From an uncultured Oscillospiraceae bacterium (GTDB taxonomy: Bacteria > Bacillota > Clostridia > Oscillospirales > Oscillospiraceae), in the NCBI GenBank assembly GCA_947624985.1, contig CANQMO010000004.1:1-64000 (forward strand): a stretch of 64,000 nt of DNA, given 5' to 3'. Under the pieces are notes generated by a model. The model was not told the origin of the DNA and ran no database searches. It saw only the letters and a list, made by a program, of their open reading frames with translations. The position numbers and the translations under genes are program-made. The first letter of the stretch is position 1; every line of letters begins with the position of its first letter. Positions 56,562 through 64,000 of this stretch are shown here, piece after piece.

Positions 56562-57974
56562 TCATGTCTCCGCCCCGCTGACCGGGCGAACTTCGGACAA
56601 TGTGTTCACCCAATAGCGTTTTTTGACCAGCGCCAGGCCCACCACGTCCTTGATGAGGACGGTGGAGACGCTCAGGGCGTACACTGCCACGATACCCAGG
56701 CCGGTCCGGTGGGCCAGCACCCAGGCCACCGGCACGTTCACCACCCAGGAGAAGCAGCTGTCGAACAGGAAGGTCACCAGCGTCCGGCCACCGGAGCGCA
56801 TGGTGAAGTAGCAGCCGTTTGCCAGACAGTCGAAGGGCAGCATGGCCGCCATGACACAGATGATCCGCCCGGCCAGACTGCGCACATCCTGGCTGGTGTT
56901 GTAAAACCGGGGGAACACCCACGCCAGCATGACCATCACCACGCTGATGAGCGCGGCCATCCCCACCTCCATGGCCAGCAGCTTCCGGTCCGTGTCCACG
57001 GCCTCCTCCGTTTGGCCCGCTCCGAGCTGCTGGCCCACGATGATACCGATGGCGGTGCCCAGGCTGAAGGCCACCGCCGTGAACATGTCGAAAAGCACAT
57101 AGGCGATGTTCAGCGCCGCCATGACCGTGATACCCCGGGTGGAGTAGATCTGGTTCAGCATGGCGGTGCCCATGCACCACAGCGCCTCATTGGCCGTCAG
57201 CGGCAGGCTCCGGCGGGTGATGTCCCGGAACATCGCCCGGCCCATGGGCGCGCCGTCGAACATGTTCCTGGTGAAAAGGACTTTGTCCTTGTGGACATGG
57301 CTCCAGAGTATATTCACGGCGGCCTCCGCGAACCGGGCGATCACCGTGGCCAGAGCGGCGCCCCGGGCTCCCAGGGCCGGCGCGCCCAGCTTGCCGAAGA
57401 TCAGCACCCAGTTCAGCGCCAGATTGACCGCTACCGCCAGCCATGAGGCCGCCATGGGCACCATCGCCCGGTCCGCCTCCCGCAGGGTGGTGGCGTAGGC
57501 CATGGACACCGCGAAGGGCGGCATCCCCCACAGCATGACGCGCAGATAGCCTTCCGCGTATCCCATGACCTCCGCCGACTCCGCCGCGCCGCCGGTGATA
57601 TAGCTGCCGATGAGGCGCCTGCCCATCAGCGCGAACACGCCCATGCACACCAGGCACATGAACGCTGCGGTGAACAGCTTGTAGCGGAACGCCGCCTTGA
57701 AGGACTTTTCCCGTCCGGCGCCCCAGAACTGGGCGCAGAAGATACCCGGGCCGGAGACCGTGCCGAAGATGATCAGATTGAAGATGAAAAAAAGCTGCCC
57801 TACGATGGCCACGCCGCTCATGGAGGCGGTGCCCGTCTGGCCCACCATGATGTTGTCCAGCAGCGACACGAAATTCGTCACCACATTTTGCAGCATGATG
57901 GGCAGCGCCACGGACAGCGCCCGGCGGTAAAACCGCCTGTCTCCTATTATTTTATGTATGCCGGTGCTTTTCAT
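56562..57974 (-). CDS. MATE family efflux transporter
   Basis: 470-residue membrane protein with about 12 hydrophobic segments, NorM/DinF superfamily. Typical N-terminal ALPIMLQNVVTNFVSLLDNIMVGQTG and the matching second-half motif IGIIVGQQLGAGQTEEA. Exchanges cations for drugs or metabolites; substrate unknown. ATG 57974 lies behind AAAGGAGG. Driven by a perfect consensus promoter at 58004. Confidence 0.93.
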   Translation of the reverse strand: MKSTGIHKIIGDRRFYRRALSVALPIMLQNVVTNFVSLLDNIMVGQTGTASMSGVAIVGQLFFIFNLIIFGTVSGPGIFCAQFWGAGREKSFKAAFRYKLFTAAFMCLVCMGVFALMGRRLIGSYITGGAAESAEVMGYAEGYLRVMLWGMPPFAVSMAYATTLREADRAMVPMAASWLAVAVNLALNWVLIFGKLGAPALGARGAALATVIARFAEAAVNILWSHVHKDKVLFTRNMFDGAPMGRAMFRDITRRSLPLTANEALWCMGTAMLNQIYSTRGITVMAALNIAYVLFDMFTAVAFSLGTAIGIIVGQQLGAGQTEEAVDTDRKLLAMEVGMAALISVVMVMLAWVFPRFYNTSQDVRSLAGRIICVMAAMLPFDCLANGCYFTMRSGGRTLVTFLFDSCFSWVVNVPVAWVLAHRTGLGIVAVYALSVSTVLIKDVVGLALVKKRYWVNTLSEVRPVSGAET

Positions 57975-58003
57975 GGGTCGTCCTCCTTTGCGCGGCACGG
58001 GCA

Positions 58004-58032
58004 ATTATACTTGCGTGGGGACTGATTGTCAA
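58004..58032 (-). promoter_or_regulatory. Consensus sigma-A promoter for the MATE gene
   Basis: Minus strand TTGACA (58032-58027), 17 nt, TATAAT (58009-58004): a perfect match to consensus. Confidence 0.93.
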
Positions 58033-58050
58033 TGCGCCGAAGGCTTTCAT

Positions 58051-58078
58051 TTGCTTTTCGGCAAAACTGTGTTATGAT
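58051..58078 (+). promoter_or_regulatory. Sigma-A promoter for the M3-type peptidase gene
   Basis: -35 TTGCTT (58051-58056), 16-nt spacer, -10 TATGAT (58073-58078). It lies back to back with the MATE promoter. Confidence 0.62.
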
Positions 58079-58150
58079 AATGTATGGGGACCGCGCCGCG
58101 GCGCACACTAACCGCAGCAGGTCACTCACACAGAGAGGTTTGGAGAATAT

Positions 58151-59953
58151 ATGCATACGATCCTGTCGATCGTCATGGCCATGGTCATGACACTGAGCGC
58201 GTCGCTGAACGTTCTGGGCGTGCGGGACATATTTGACCGGGCCAATGCCCGCGTGGCCGGGACGGACGCGCCTGTCCCGGAGCAGACCGAGGCGGAGGCG
58301 GTCCCTGCCCGGGAGGGTACGGACTGGGCCGACATGGAGTACAGCCACTACGATCCGGAGGCGTTTTATGACCGGACGGACCGGCTGGCGGCGCTGGCCG
58401 AGGGCGAGGACGCCGAGGCGGTGATCGCGCTTTACGACGAGCTCTATGCGGAGTATACCCACATCGACACGCTGGACACCCTGGCGTATATCCACTACTG
58501 CGACGATGTGACGGACCCGTACTGGTCCGACGAGCGTATCTACTGCGACACGATGCTGGCCGCCGCCGGAGACGGTCTTTCCACCGCCTGTCACGCCGTC
58601 ATGACGGGCCCCTGCGCCGATGCCTTTTCCCGGCATGTGGGCGAGGACGCGGCGGCGGTCTTTGCCGACTACGCCCCCATGACGGACCGGGAGACGGAGC
58701 TGATGGACCGGGAGACGGAGCTGGTGGACCAGTACTATACCCTCATGGCGGGCGCGGACCAGGTCACATACACCTATCTTGGCGAGACATGGACCCAGGA
58801 GAAGCTGAACGGCTATCAGGGCACCAATCTGGTCTACAACGACTATGACGGCTATCTGGAAGTGTTTTATGGGCTGCAAAAAGCCGTGAACGACATGGTG
58901 GCCCCGATCTTTACGGAGCTTGTGAAGCTCCGGGCGGAGATCGCCGATATCAACGGCTACGAAAACTATGCGGACATGGTCTATGAGCAGGTCTATGGCC
59001 GGGACTATACCACCGCGGACGCCCAGGCCCTGTGCGACGCGGTGAAGCCGGTGGCGCAGAGCTATTACAGCGACCTGTATTACAGCGATCTGTGGTCGGC
59101 CTCCGGCGCGGTGAGCCCGGCGCTGAGCGCCCAGGAGCAGATCGACGCCCTTGGCCGGATCGTCGGCCAGATCGACCCCATCCTGACGGAGCCCTGGCAG
59201 TTCATGACCGACCACGGCCTGTGCCGCCTCACGGACAGCGCCAATGCCTTTCCCGGCGGCTACACCATCTCCATCAGCGGCTATGACTGCCCGCTGATCT
59301 TCAATTCCATCGCCGGGGACTGCTACGATCTACAGACCCTCTCCCACGAGTTCGGCCACTTCACCAATAACTACTACGCCCCCCTGCCCGATCTTCTCAC
59401 CGCCGTGGGCAGCTTTGACCTTATGGAGATACATTCCACGGGGCTGGAGCTGCTGTTCTCGGAATTTTACGACGACATATACGACCAGGGCGCGGATATC
59501 GCCCGATTCCTGGTACTGGGCGGGATGATGGAGTCCGTCGTCGACGGGTGTATCTTCGACGAGTTCCAGCGGCAGGTCTACGCCGCGCCGGACATGTCCA
59601 TCGAGGAGATGAACCGGCTGTTCGCCCGGATCAGCGGCCAGTACGGCGAGTACGTCCCCTCCGGCGAGAATTACGGCTGGGTCTATGTGTCCCACACCTT
59701 TGAAAGCCCCCTGTACTATATCAGCTACGCCGTCTCCGCCCTGGCCTCCATCCAGATATGGAGTCTGGCCCGGCAGGACCTATCCGCCGGTGTGGAGGTG
59801 TGGAAGGCGGTGCTGAACACGGACGCCTACGCCGACGGGTATATGACCGTCCTGCCGGAATGCGGGCTGCGCCTGTTCACGGAGGAAAACGCCGTGGCGG
59901 AGATATGCGCCCCGCTGCTGGAGGAGCTGGAGCGGCTGAACGCCGCGGCCTGA
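58151..59953 (+). CDS. M3-type oligoendopeptidase with N-terminal hydrophobic segment
   Basis: 600 residues. Zinc site SHEFGHF (His399, Glu400, His403) with Glu426 in LMEIHSTGLE as third ligand, as in family M3 (PepF/thimet). Most PepF enzymes are cytosolic, but residues 1-22 here (MHTILSIVMAMVMTLSASLN) form a hydrophobic stretch like a signal or anchor, without the usual N-terminal Lys/Arg. Residues 30-60 are Glu/Ala-rich. A surface or exported peptidase is therefore possible. ATG follows GGAG at 58142. No obvious partner; a convergent pgsA follows. Confidence 0.83.
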   Translation: MHTILSIVMAMVMTLSASLNVLGVRDIFDRANARVAGTDAPVPEQTEAEAVPAREGTDWADMEYSHYDPEAFYDRTDRLAALAEGEDAEAVIALYDELYAEYTHIDTLDTLAYIHYCDDVTDPYWSDERIYCDTMLAAAGDGLSTACHAVMTGPCADAFSRHVGEDAAAVFADYAPMTDRETELMDRETELVDQYYTLMAGADQVTYTYLGETWTQEKLNGYQGTNLVYNDYDGYLEVFYGLQKAVNDMVAPIFTELVKLRAEIADINGYENYADMVYEQVYGRDYTTADAQALCDAVKPVAQSYYSDLYYSDLWSASGAVSPALSAQEQIDALGRIVGQIDPILTEPWQFMTDHGLCRLTDSANAFPGGYTISISGYDCPLIFNSIAGDCYDLQTLSHEFGHFTNNYYAPLPDLLTAVGSFDLMEIHSTGLELLFSEFYDDIYDQGADIARFLVLGGMMESVVDGCIFDEFQRQVYAAPDMSIEEMNRLFARISGQYGEYVPSGENYGWVYVSHTFESPLYYISYAVSALASIQIWSLARQDLSAGVEVWKAVLNTDAYADGYMTVLPECGLRLFTEENAVAEICAPLLEELERLNAAA

Positions 59954-59970
59954 GCGCCCGGAGCAAGAGA

Positions 59971-60012
59971 AAAAAACAGCCGATGGGGACCTGCTCGCAG
60001 GTCCCCATCGGC
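59971..60012 (-). terminator. Terminator between M3 peptidase and pgsA
   Basis: Perfect 16-bp arms GCCGATGGGGACCTGC (59979-59994) and 59997-60012. On the minus strand a U-run (complement of 59970-59976) follows, so it ends pgsA transcription. Core GGGGACCTG is shared with 9232-9260. Confidence 0.88.
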
Positions 60013-60032
60013 ATAGTAATATCCTTTCGCCG

Positions 60033-60575
60033 TCAGTCGGCGTCGGTCAAAACGTCCTTGTTCTGCCACAGATACACCCCGCCGGACACCACCGTAAGCG
60101 CCGCGCAGAGCCACAGCAGCGCCGCCGCCAGACCGCCCAGCCAGTCCACGTCCACGGCCCGCAGGATCAGGATGGCCGCCAGGGACAGGTCCTGCACCAG
60201 TGTCTTCAGCTTGCCCCAGATGTTGGCGGCCACCACCCGGCCCTGCTCCGCGGCGGACAGCCGGATGCCGGACACGAGAAACTCCCGGAACAGGATGATG
60301 ACCAGCGCCACAGGCGGGATCAGCCGCTCCGGGATCAGCACGATCATCACGGAGTAGTTGAGGATCTTGTCGGCCAGCGGGTCCATGAACTTGCCGAAAT
60401 TGGTCACGAGGTTCCGGCTGCGGGCGATGTGCCCGTCGGCAAGATCCGTGAGCGACGCGGCGATGTACATCACCGCGGCCAGCCAGGCGCACACCGGGCC
60501 GCTCAAGAGCAGGAACAGCACCATCAGCGCCGTCATGGCGATCCGGGCCAGGGTCAGTTTGTTGGGCAGATTCAT
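60033..60575 (-). CDS. pgsA: CDP-diacylglycerol-glycerol-3-phosphate 3-phosphatidyltransferase
   Basis: Integral membrane enzyme that commits CDP-diacylglycerol to phosphatidylglycerol; 180 residues with four to five membrane segments. The CDP-alcohol phosphotransferase motif is intact: DLADGHIARSRNLVTNFGKF then DPLADK (pattern DG..AR........G...D...D). ATG 60575 is 6 nt behind AGGAGG; a GTG two codons earlier is the alternative. Its own promoter lies at 60614. Confidence 0.95.
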   Translation of the reverse strand: MNLPNKLTLARIAMTALMVLFLLLSGPVCAWLAAVMYIAASLTDLADGHIARSRNLVTNFGKFMDPLADKILNYSVMIVLIPERLIPPVALVIILFREFLVSGIRLSAAEQGRVVAANIWGKLKTLVQDLSLAAILILRAVDVDWLGGLAAALLWLCAALTVVSGGVYLWQNKDVLTDAD

Positions 60576-60613
60576 GTCCACCCTCCTTTACAGCCTTTGT
60601 GATTCGCACCCAC

Positions 60614-60642
60614 ATTTTAGTAGACCCTTGCGCAGCTGTCAA
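60614..60642 (-). promoter_or_regulatory. Sigma-A promoter for pgsA
   Basis: Minus strand: TTGACA (60642-60637), 17-nt spacer, TAAAAT (60619-60614); leader about 30 nt. Confidence 0.9.
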
Positions 60643-60662
60643 GCATTATGGAGATTTCTTCC

Positions 60663-60690
60663 TTTACAAGCGCCCAAAAAACATTATAAT
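60663..60690 (+). promoter_or_regulatory. Promoter of gluQ, placed for a leaderless mRNA
   Basis: -35 TTTACA (60663-60668), 16-nt spacer, perfect -10 TATAAT (60685-60690). Only 6 nt separate the -10 box from the ATG at 60697, so transcription should begin at or next to the start codon. Confidence 0.75.
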
Positions 60691-60696
60691 AGTGGT

Positions 60697-61641
60697 ATGG
60701 ATACGCCGTATGTGGGCCGGTTCGCGCCCAGCCCGTCGGGATACATGCACATGGGCAACCTGCTGGCCATGCTTCTGGCATGGCTGGACAGCCGCGCCCG
60801 GGGCGGGCGGATCGTGCTTCGGATGGAGGATCTGGACCCGGTGCGCACCAGCGCCGAATACGCCCGGGCCATCGCGGACGATCTGCGGTGGCTGGGGCTG
60901 GACTGGGACGAGGGCTACCCGGACCCGGATTTCAGCCAGAGCCGGCGCACGGCTCTCTACGAGGACGCCTTCCGGACACTGGAAGCGATGGGCCTGGTCT
61001 ACCCCTGCTGGTGCAGCCGCGCCCAGCGGCTGGCCGCCGCCTCCGCGCCCCACCCCGGCGAAGCCCTGCACGACCCCCGCTGCCGGTGCGCGCGGCTGAC
61101 CGACCAGGAGAAGGCCGCCCTGCTGGCCGCCGGGCGAAAGCCCGCCTGGAAGGTCCGGGTCCCGGACGAGACGGTGACCGTGACCGACGGCCATTATGGG
61201 ACCTATACGCAAAACCTGGCCCGGGACGGCGGCGACTTCATCATCCGCCGGGCGGACGGGGTGTTCGCCTACCAGCTGGCGGTGAGCGTGGACGACATGC
61301 GCATGGGCGTGACAGGGGTGGTCCGGGGGCGGGACCTGCTCAGCTCCGCGCCCCGGCAGGCGTGGCTCATCCGCACCCTGGGCGGCACGCCCCCGGAATA
61401 CTGCCATCTGCCCCTGCTCACAGCCGTAGACGGCGGAGAAAAGCTATCCAAGCGTTTGGGCAGTCTCAGCACCCAGGGCCTTCGCAGGACCGGCACGCCC
61501 CAGGCTCTGGTGGGTCAGCTCGCCTTTCTGGCCGGTCTCCTGCCCAGGCCGGAGCCGGTGTCGCCCCCGGAGCTGCTGCCGGTATTCGACTGGGACAGGA
61601 TACCGAAAGACGACATACCTCTCGATAAGGTCTTTCAATAA
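60697..61641 (+). CDS. gluQ: Glutamyl-Q tRNA(Asp) synthetase
   Basis: Truncated GluRS paralogue (GluQRS/YadB) that attaches glutamate to queuosine in tRNA-Asp; 314 residues, lacking an anticodon-binding domain. HIGH region VGRFAPSPSGYMHMGNL at 6-22, zinc ligands CWC and CRC (about 107-109 and 128-130), and EKLSKRLGS as KMSKS equivalent. The start is fixed by conservation right after the ATG. No ribosome binding site precedes it and the -10 box is 6 nt away: a likely leaderless gene. galK follows after 21 nt. Confidence 0.93.
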   Translation: MDTPYVGRFAPSPSGYMHMGNLLAMLLAWLDSRARGGRIVLRMEDLDPVRTSAEYARAIADDLRWLGLDWDEGYPDPDFSQSRRTALYEDAFRTLEAMGLVYPCWCSRAQRLAAASAPHPGEALHDPRCRCARLTDQEKAALLAAGRKPAWKVRVPDETVTVTDGHYGTYTQNLARDGGDFIIRRADGVFAYQLAVSVDDMRMGVTGVVRGRDLLSSAPRQAWLIRTLGGTPPEYCHLPLLTAVDGGEKLSKRLGSLSTQGLRRTGTPQALVGQLAFLAGLLPRPEPVSPPELLPVFDWDRIPKDDIPLDKVFQ

Positions 61642-61662
61642 ATCAACAAAAGGAGTATCCCC

Positions 61663-62943
61663 ATGGAACGCTATGCTCTACGCCAGCGCCTGACAGAGGG
61701 CGCTCTGAACGAACAGCTTCTGATCCTTTACGGCGCCGCCCGTCTGGAGTCCCAGCGGGCCCGCTATGCCTATGTGCTGGACAGATTCGCCGAGACCTTC
61801 GGCCATCCGGCGGAGGCGTTTTTCAGCGCCCCCGGCCGCACGGAGCTGGGCGGCAACCACACCGACCACCAGCACGGGCGGGTCCTGGCCGCGGGCGTGG
61901 ACCTGGACGATCTGGCGGCCGTGGCCAAAAACGACAGCGGCGTTTTTCGCATCCTGTCCGAGGGCTATCCCATGGTTGAGGTGTCCCTGAACGACCTGTC
62001 GGTCCGGCCGGAGGAACGCAACACCTCCGCCGCTCTAGTCCGGGGCGTGGCGGCCCGGTTCGCGGAAGCGGGCTGTGACTTCGCCGGCGCCGGGATGGAT
62101 GCCTATGTGGTCTCCGACGTGCCCGGCGGCAGCGGGCTGAGCTCCTCCGCCGCCTTTGAAGTGCTCATCGCCACGGCGGTGAACGACCTGTTCTTCGGCG
62201 GCCGGTCCAGCGCGGTAGAGCTGGCGCAGATCGGCCAGTACGCGGAGAACGCCTACTTCGGCAAGCCCTGCGGGCTCATGGACCAGACCGCCTCCTCCGT
62301 AGGCGGCGTGGTGGCCATCGACTTCAAAGACCCGGCCCATCCTGTGGTCGAGCAGATCGATCTGGACCTGCACGCCGCGGGCCACGCCCTGTGTATCCTC
62401 GACTCCGGCGCCGGCCACGGGGATCTGACCGGCGAGTACGCCGCCATCACCGACGAATTGCGGGCCGTCAGCCGCCACTTCGGCAAGGAGGTGCTGCGGG
62501 ACGTGTCCGAGGCGGAATTCTCCGCCGCCATCCCCGCCCTGCGGGCCGAGGCAGGGGACCGGGCCGTGCTGCGGGCCATGCACTATTTTGATGAGAACGA
62601 CCGGGCCCTGGCCCAGTCCATCGCTTTGAAAGCCGGGGACTTTGACGGCTTCCTCCGTCTGGTGGCCGACTCCGGGCGGTCCTCCGCGCTCTACCTGCAA
62701 AACGTGGTCCCCACGGGCCAGACCGCCAATCAGGAGCTTATGCTCACCATCGCGCTGAGCGGCCACATCCTGGGCGGCCGGGGCGCGGTCCGGGTCCACG
62801 GCGGCGGCTTTGGCGGCACCGCCCAGGCCTTTGTGCCTCTGGACATGCTGGAACAGTTCACGACCGCTGTGGAGGCGGTGCTGGGCAAGGGCGCCTGCCA
62901 CGTCCTGTCCATCCGCCCGGTGGGCGGCACAAAGATCGCGTAA
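61663..62943 (+). CDS. galK: Galactokinase
   Basis: First step of the Leloir pathway, phosphorylating galactose with ATP; GHMP kinase, 426 residues, slightly longer than the usual 380-400. Galactokinase signature GRTELGGNHTDHQHG at 58-72, ATP loop VPGGSGLSSSAAFE near 152-165, and the third motif RVHGGGFGGTAQAF near the end. ATG 61663 follows AAAAGGAG. Pairs with galT, 12 nt downstream. Confidence 0.95.
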   Translation: MERYALRQRLTEGALNEQLLILYGAARLESQRARYAYVLDRFAETFGHPAEAFFSAPGRTELGGNHTDHQHGRVLAAGVDLDDLAAVAKNDSGVFRILSEGYPMVEVSLNDLSVRPEERNTSAALVRGVAARFAEAGCDFAGAGMDAYVVSDVPGGSGLSSSAAFEVLIATAVNDLFFGGRSSAVELAQIGQYAENAYFGKPCGLMDQTASSVGGVVAIDFKDPAHPVVEQIDLDLHAAGHALCILDSGAGHGDLTGEYAAITDELRAVSRHFGKEVLRDVSEAEFSAAIPALRAEAGDRAVLRAMHYFDENDRALAQSIALKAGDFDGFLRLVADSGRSSALYLQNVVPTGQTANQELMLTIALSGHILGGRGAVRVHGGGFGGTAQAFVPLDMLEQFTTAVEAVLGKGACHVLSIRPVGGTKIA

Positions 62944-62955
62944 GGAGCGCACGCC

Positions 62956-64000
62956 ATGATCGATACATACATTGCCGAACTCGTCCGCTACGCCCTGGAC
63001 AAGGGCCTCATCGCCGCCGACGACAAAGTCTGGGCCGCCAACAGGCTGCTGGACGCCCTGGGTCTGGACCGCTGGGAGGCGCCGGAGCCGGGCGCGCCCC
63101 GGCCTCTGGAGGATATCCTGAAGGACATTCTGGACTGGGCCGTGGCCAACGGCCGCATTGAGGACGGCGTGGCCAGCCGTGACCTGCTGGACACGGAGCT
63201 CATGGGCCGGCTCACCCCCCGCCCCAGCGAGGTGCGCCGGGATTTCTGGAAGCGGTATGCCCAGAGCCCCGAGGCCGCCACGGACTGGTACTATACCTTC
63301 AGCCAGGACACGGATTACATCCGCCGCTACCGGATCGTGAAGGACATGAAATGGGTCACGCCCACCGAGTACGGCGACCTGGACATCACGGTGAATTTGT
63401 CAAAGCCGGAGAAGGACCCCCGGGCCATCGCCGCAGCGAAAAACGCCCCGCAGAACGCCTACCCGGCCTGCCAGCTTTGCGTGGAGAACGAGGGCTACGC
63501 CGGCCGGCTCGACCACCCCGCCCGGCAGAACCACCGGCTCATCCCCCTGACGCTGGACGGCCAGGACTGGTTTTTCCAGTACTCTCCCTACGTCTACTAT
63601 AACGAGCACTGTATCGTGCTGAACCGCCGTCATGTCCCCATGAAGATAGACCGGTCCACCTTCCGCCGGCAGATGGACTTTCTGCGCCGCTTCCCCCACT
63701 ACTTTCTCGGCAGCAACGCGGACCTGCCCATCGTGGGCGGCTCCATATTGAGCCACGACCACTTCCAGGGGGGCCGGTACACCTTCGCCATGGAAAGGGC
63801 ACCCGTTGAGACGCCCGTCTGCTTCCCCGGCTATGAGGACGTACAGGCCGGGATCGTGAAGTGGCCCATGAGCGTGCTGCGCATCCGCTGCGAGGACCCG
63901 CACCGGCTGGTGGACCTGGCCGACAGGATACTGGCGGCCTGGCGCTCTTATTCGGACCCGGCGGCGGAGATATACGCCGAGACAAAGGGCGAGCCCCACA
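62956..64000 (+). CDS. galT: UDP-glucose-hexose-1-phosphate uridylyltransferase, class II (3' end outside window)
   Basis: Second Leloir enzyme, exchanging galactose 1-phosphate with UDP-glucose. It belongs to the Firmicutes-type class II GalT, not the E. coli type: starts with MIDTYIAELVRYALDKGLI, has DWYYTFSQDTDYIR, CQLCVENEGYAGR, and the catalytic region GGSILSHDHFQGG with the His residues. 348 codons are visible of an expected roughly 500, the rest lying beyond the right edge. ATG follows AAGGAG. Confidence 0.94.
   Translation, partial: MIDTYIAELVRYALDKGLIAADDKVWAANRLLDALGLDRWEAPEPGAPRPLEDILKDILDWAVANGRIEDGVASRDLLDTELMGRLTPRPSEVRRDFWKRYAQSPEAATDWYYTFSQDTDYIRRYRIVKDMKWVTPTEYGDLDITVNLSKPEKDPRAIAAAKNAPQNAYPACQLCVENEGYAGRLDHPARQNHRLIPLTLDGQDWFFQYSPYVYYNEHCIVLNRRHVPMKIDRSTFRRQMDFLRRFPHYFLGSNADLPIVGGSILSHDHFQGGRYTFAMERAPVETPVCFPGYEDVQAGIVKWPMSVLRIRCEDPHRLVDLADRILAAWRSYSDPAAEIYAETKGEPH

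Overview
The window reads as about 64 kb of chromosome from a high-GC, spore-forming gut-type Clostridium relative, most likely of the Oscillospiraceae (Flavonifractor, Lawsonibacter and Oscillibacter relatives). The evidence is a complete spoIIIA operon, spoVAD-spoVAE, an IreB homologue, class II GalT, strong AGGAGG ribosome binding sites, sigma-A promoters of the TTGACA-17-TATAAT type, and the linkage nusB-xseA-xseB-ispA-dxs-tlyA-nadK-argR-recN. The genus is inference. No rRNA, tRNA, CRISPR array, prophage or insertion sequence was found.

Layout. 1-1316 (minus): pgk (cut by the left edge) and trmL. 1748-12317: three amino-acid type ABC importers, namely a polar amino acid system, a complete Liv branched-chain system, and on the minus strand a TrpXYZ-like system. 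In each the binding-protein gene comes first and a hairpin separates it from the membrane and ATPase genes. 12476-22645 (minus): housekeeping cluster asp23-nusB-xseA-xseB-ispA-dxs-tlyA-nadK-argR-recN-tyrS. 22714-27111 (minus): spoIIIAA to spoIIIAH. 27285-33347 (plus): heterodimeric ABC exporter, family 4 uracil-DNA glycosylase, DUF2156 protein and GNAT acetyltransferase, tightly packed.

33573-37754 (plus): the most unusual locus. A TetM/EF-G-like translational GTPase is fused at its C-terminus to a complete Rae1/YacP-type NYN endonuclease domain. It is followed by an HELGH zinc-metallopeptidase-like protein and by YlmH, an S4 protein linked to ribosome-associated quality control, and closed by a strong terminator. 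I read this as a candidate ribosome rescue or quality-control operon. A hairpin with a U-rich tail lies in front of the GTPase gene and may be an attenuator.

37811-39217: spoVAD and spoVAE without spoVAC. 39254-40614 (minus): ECF sigma factor and anti-sigma factor. 40726-42923 (minus): DUF3842 protein, pyrimidine-nucleoside phosphorylase and a small unknown protein. 43123-46834 (minus): nnrD, a lipoprotein gene, alr and mazF, the last without a neighbouring antitoxin. 46996-50741 (plus): pheS, pheT, ireB. 50888-57974 (minus): aminotransferase, orphan peptide-type binding lipoprotein, InlB-repeat surface protein with a variant sortase signal, MATE exporter. 58151-59953 (plus): M3-type peptidase. 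60033-60575 (minus): pgsA. 60697-64000 (plus): gluQ, galK and galT (cut by the right edge).

Regulatory features worth following are promoters whose -10 box is so close to the ATG that the mRNA should be leaderless (gluQ, possibly spoVAD), a 31-bp palindrome lying on the dxs promoter, and a 35-bp intergenic sequence present twice in inverse orientation.
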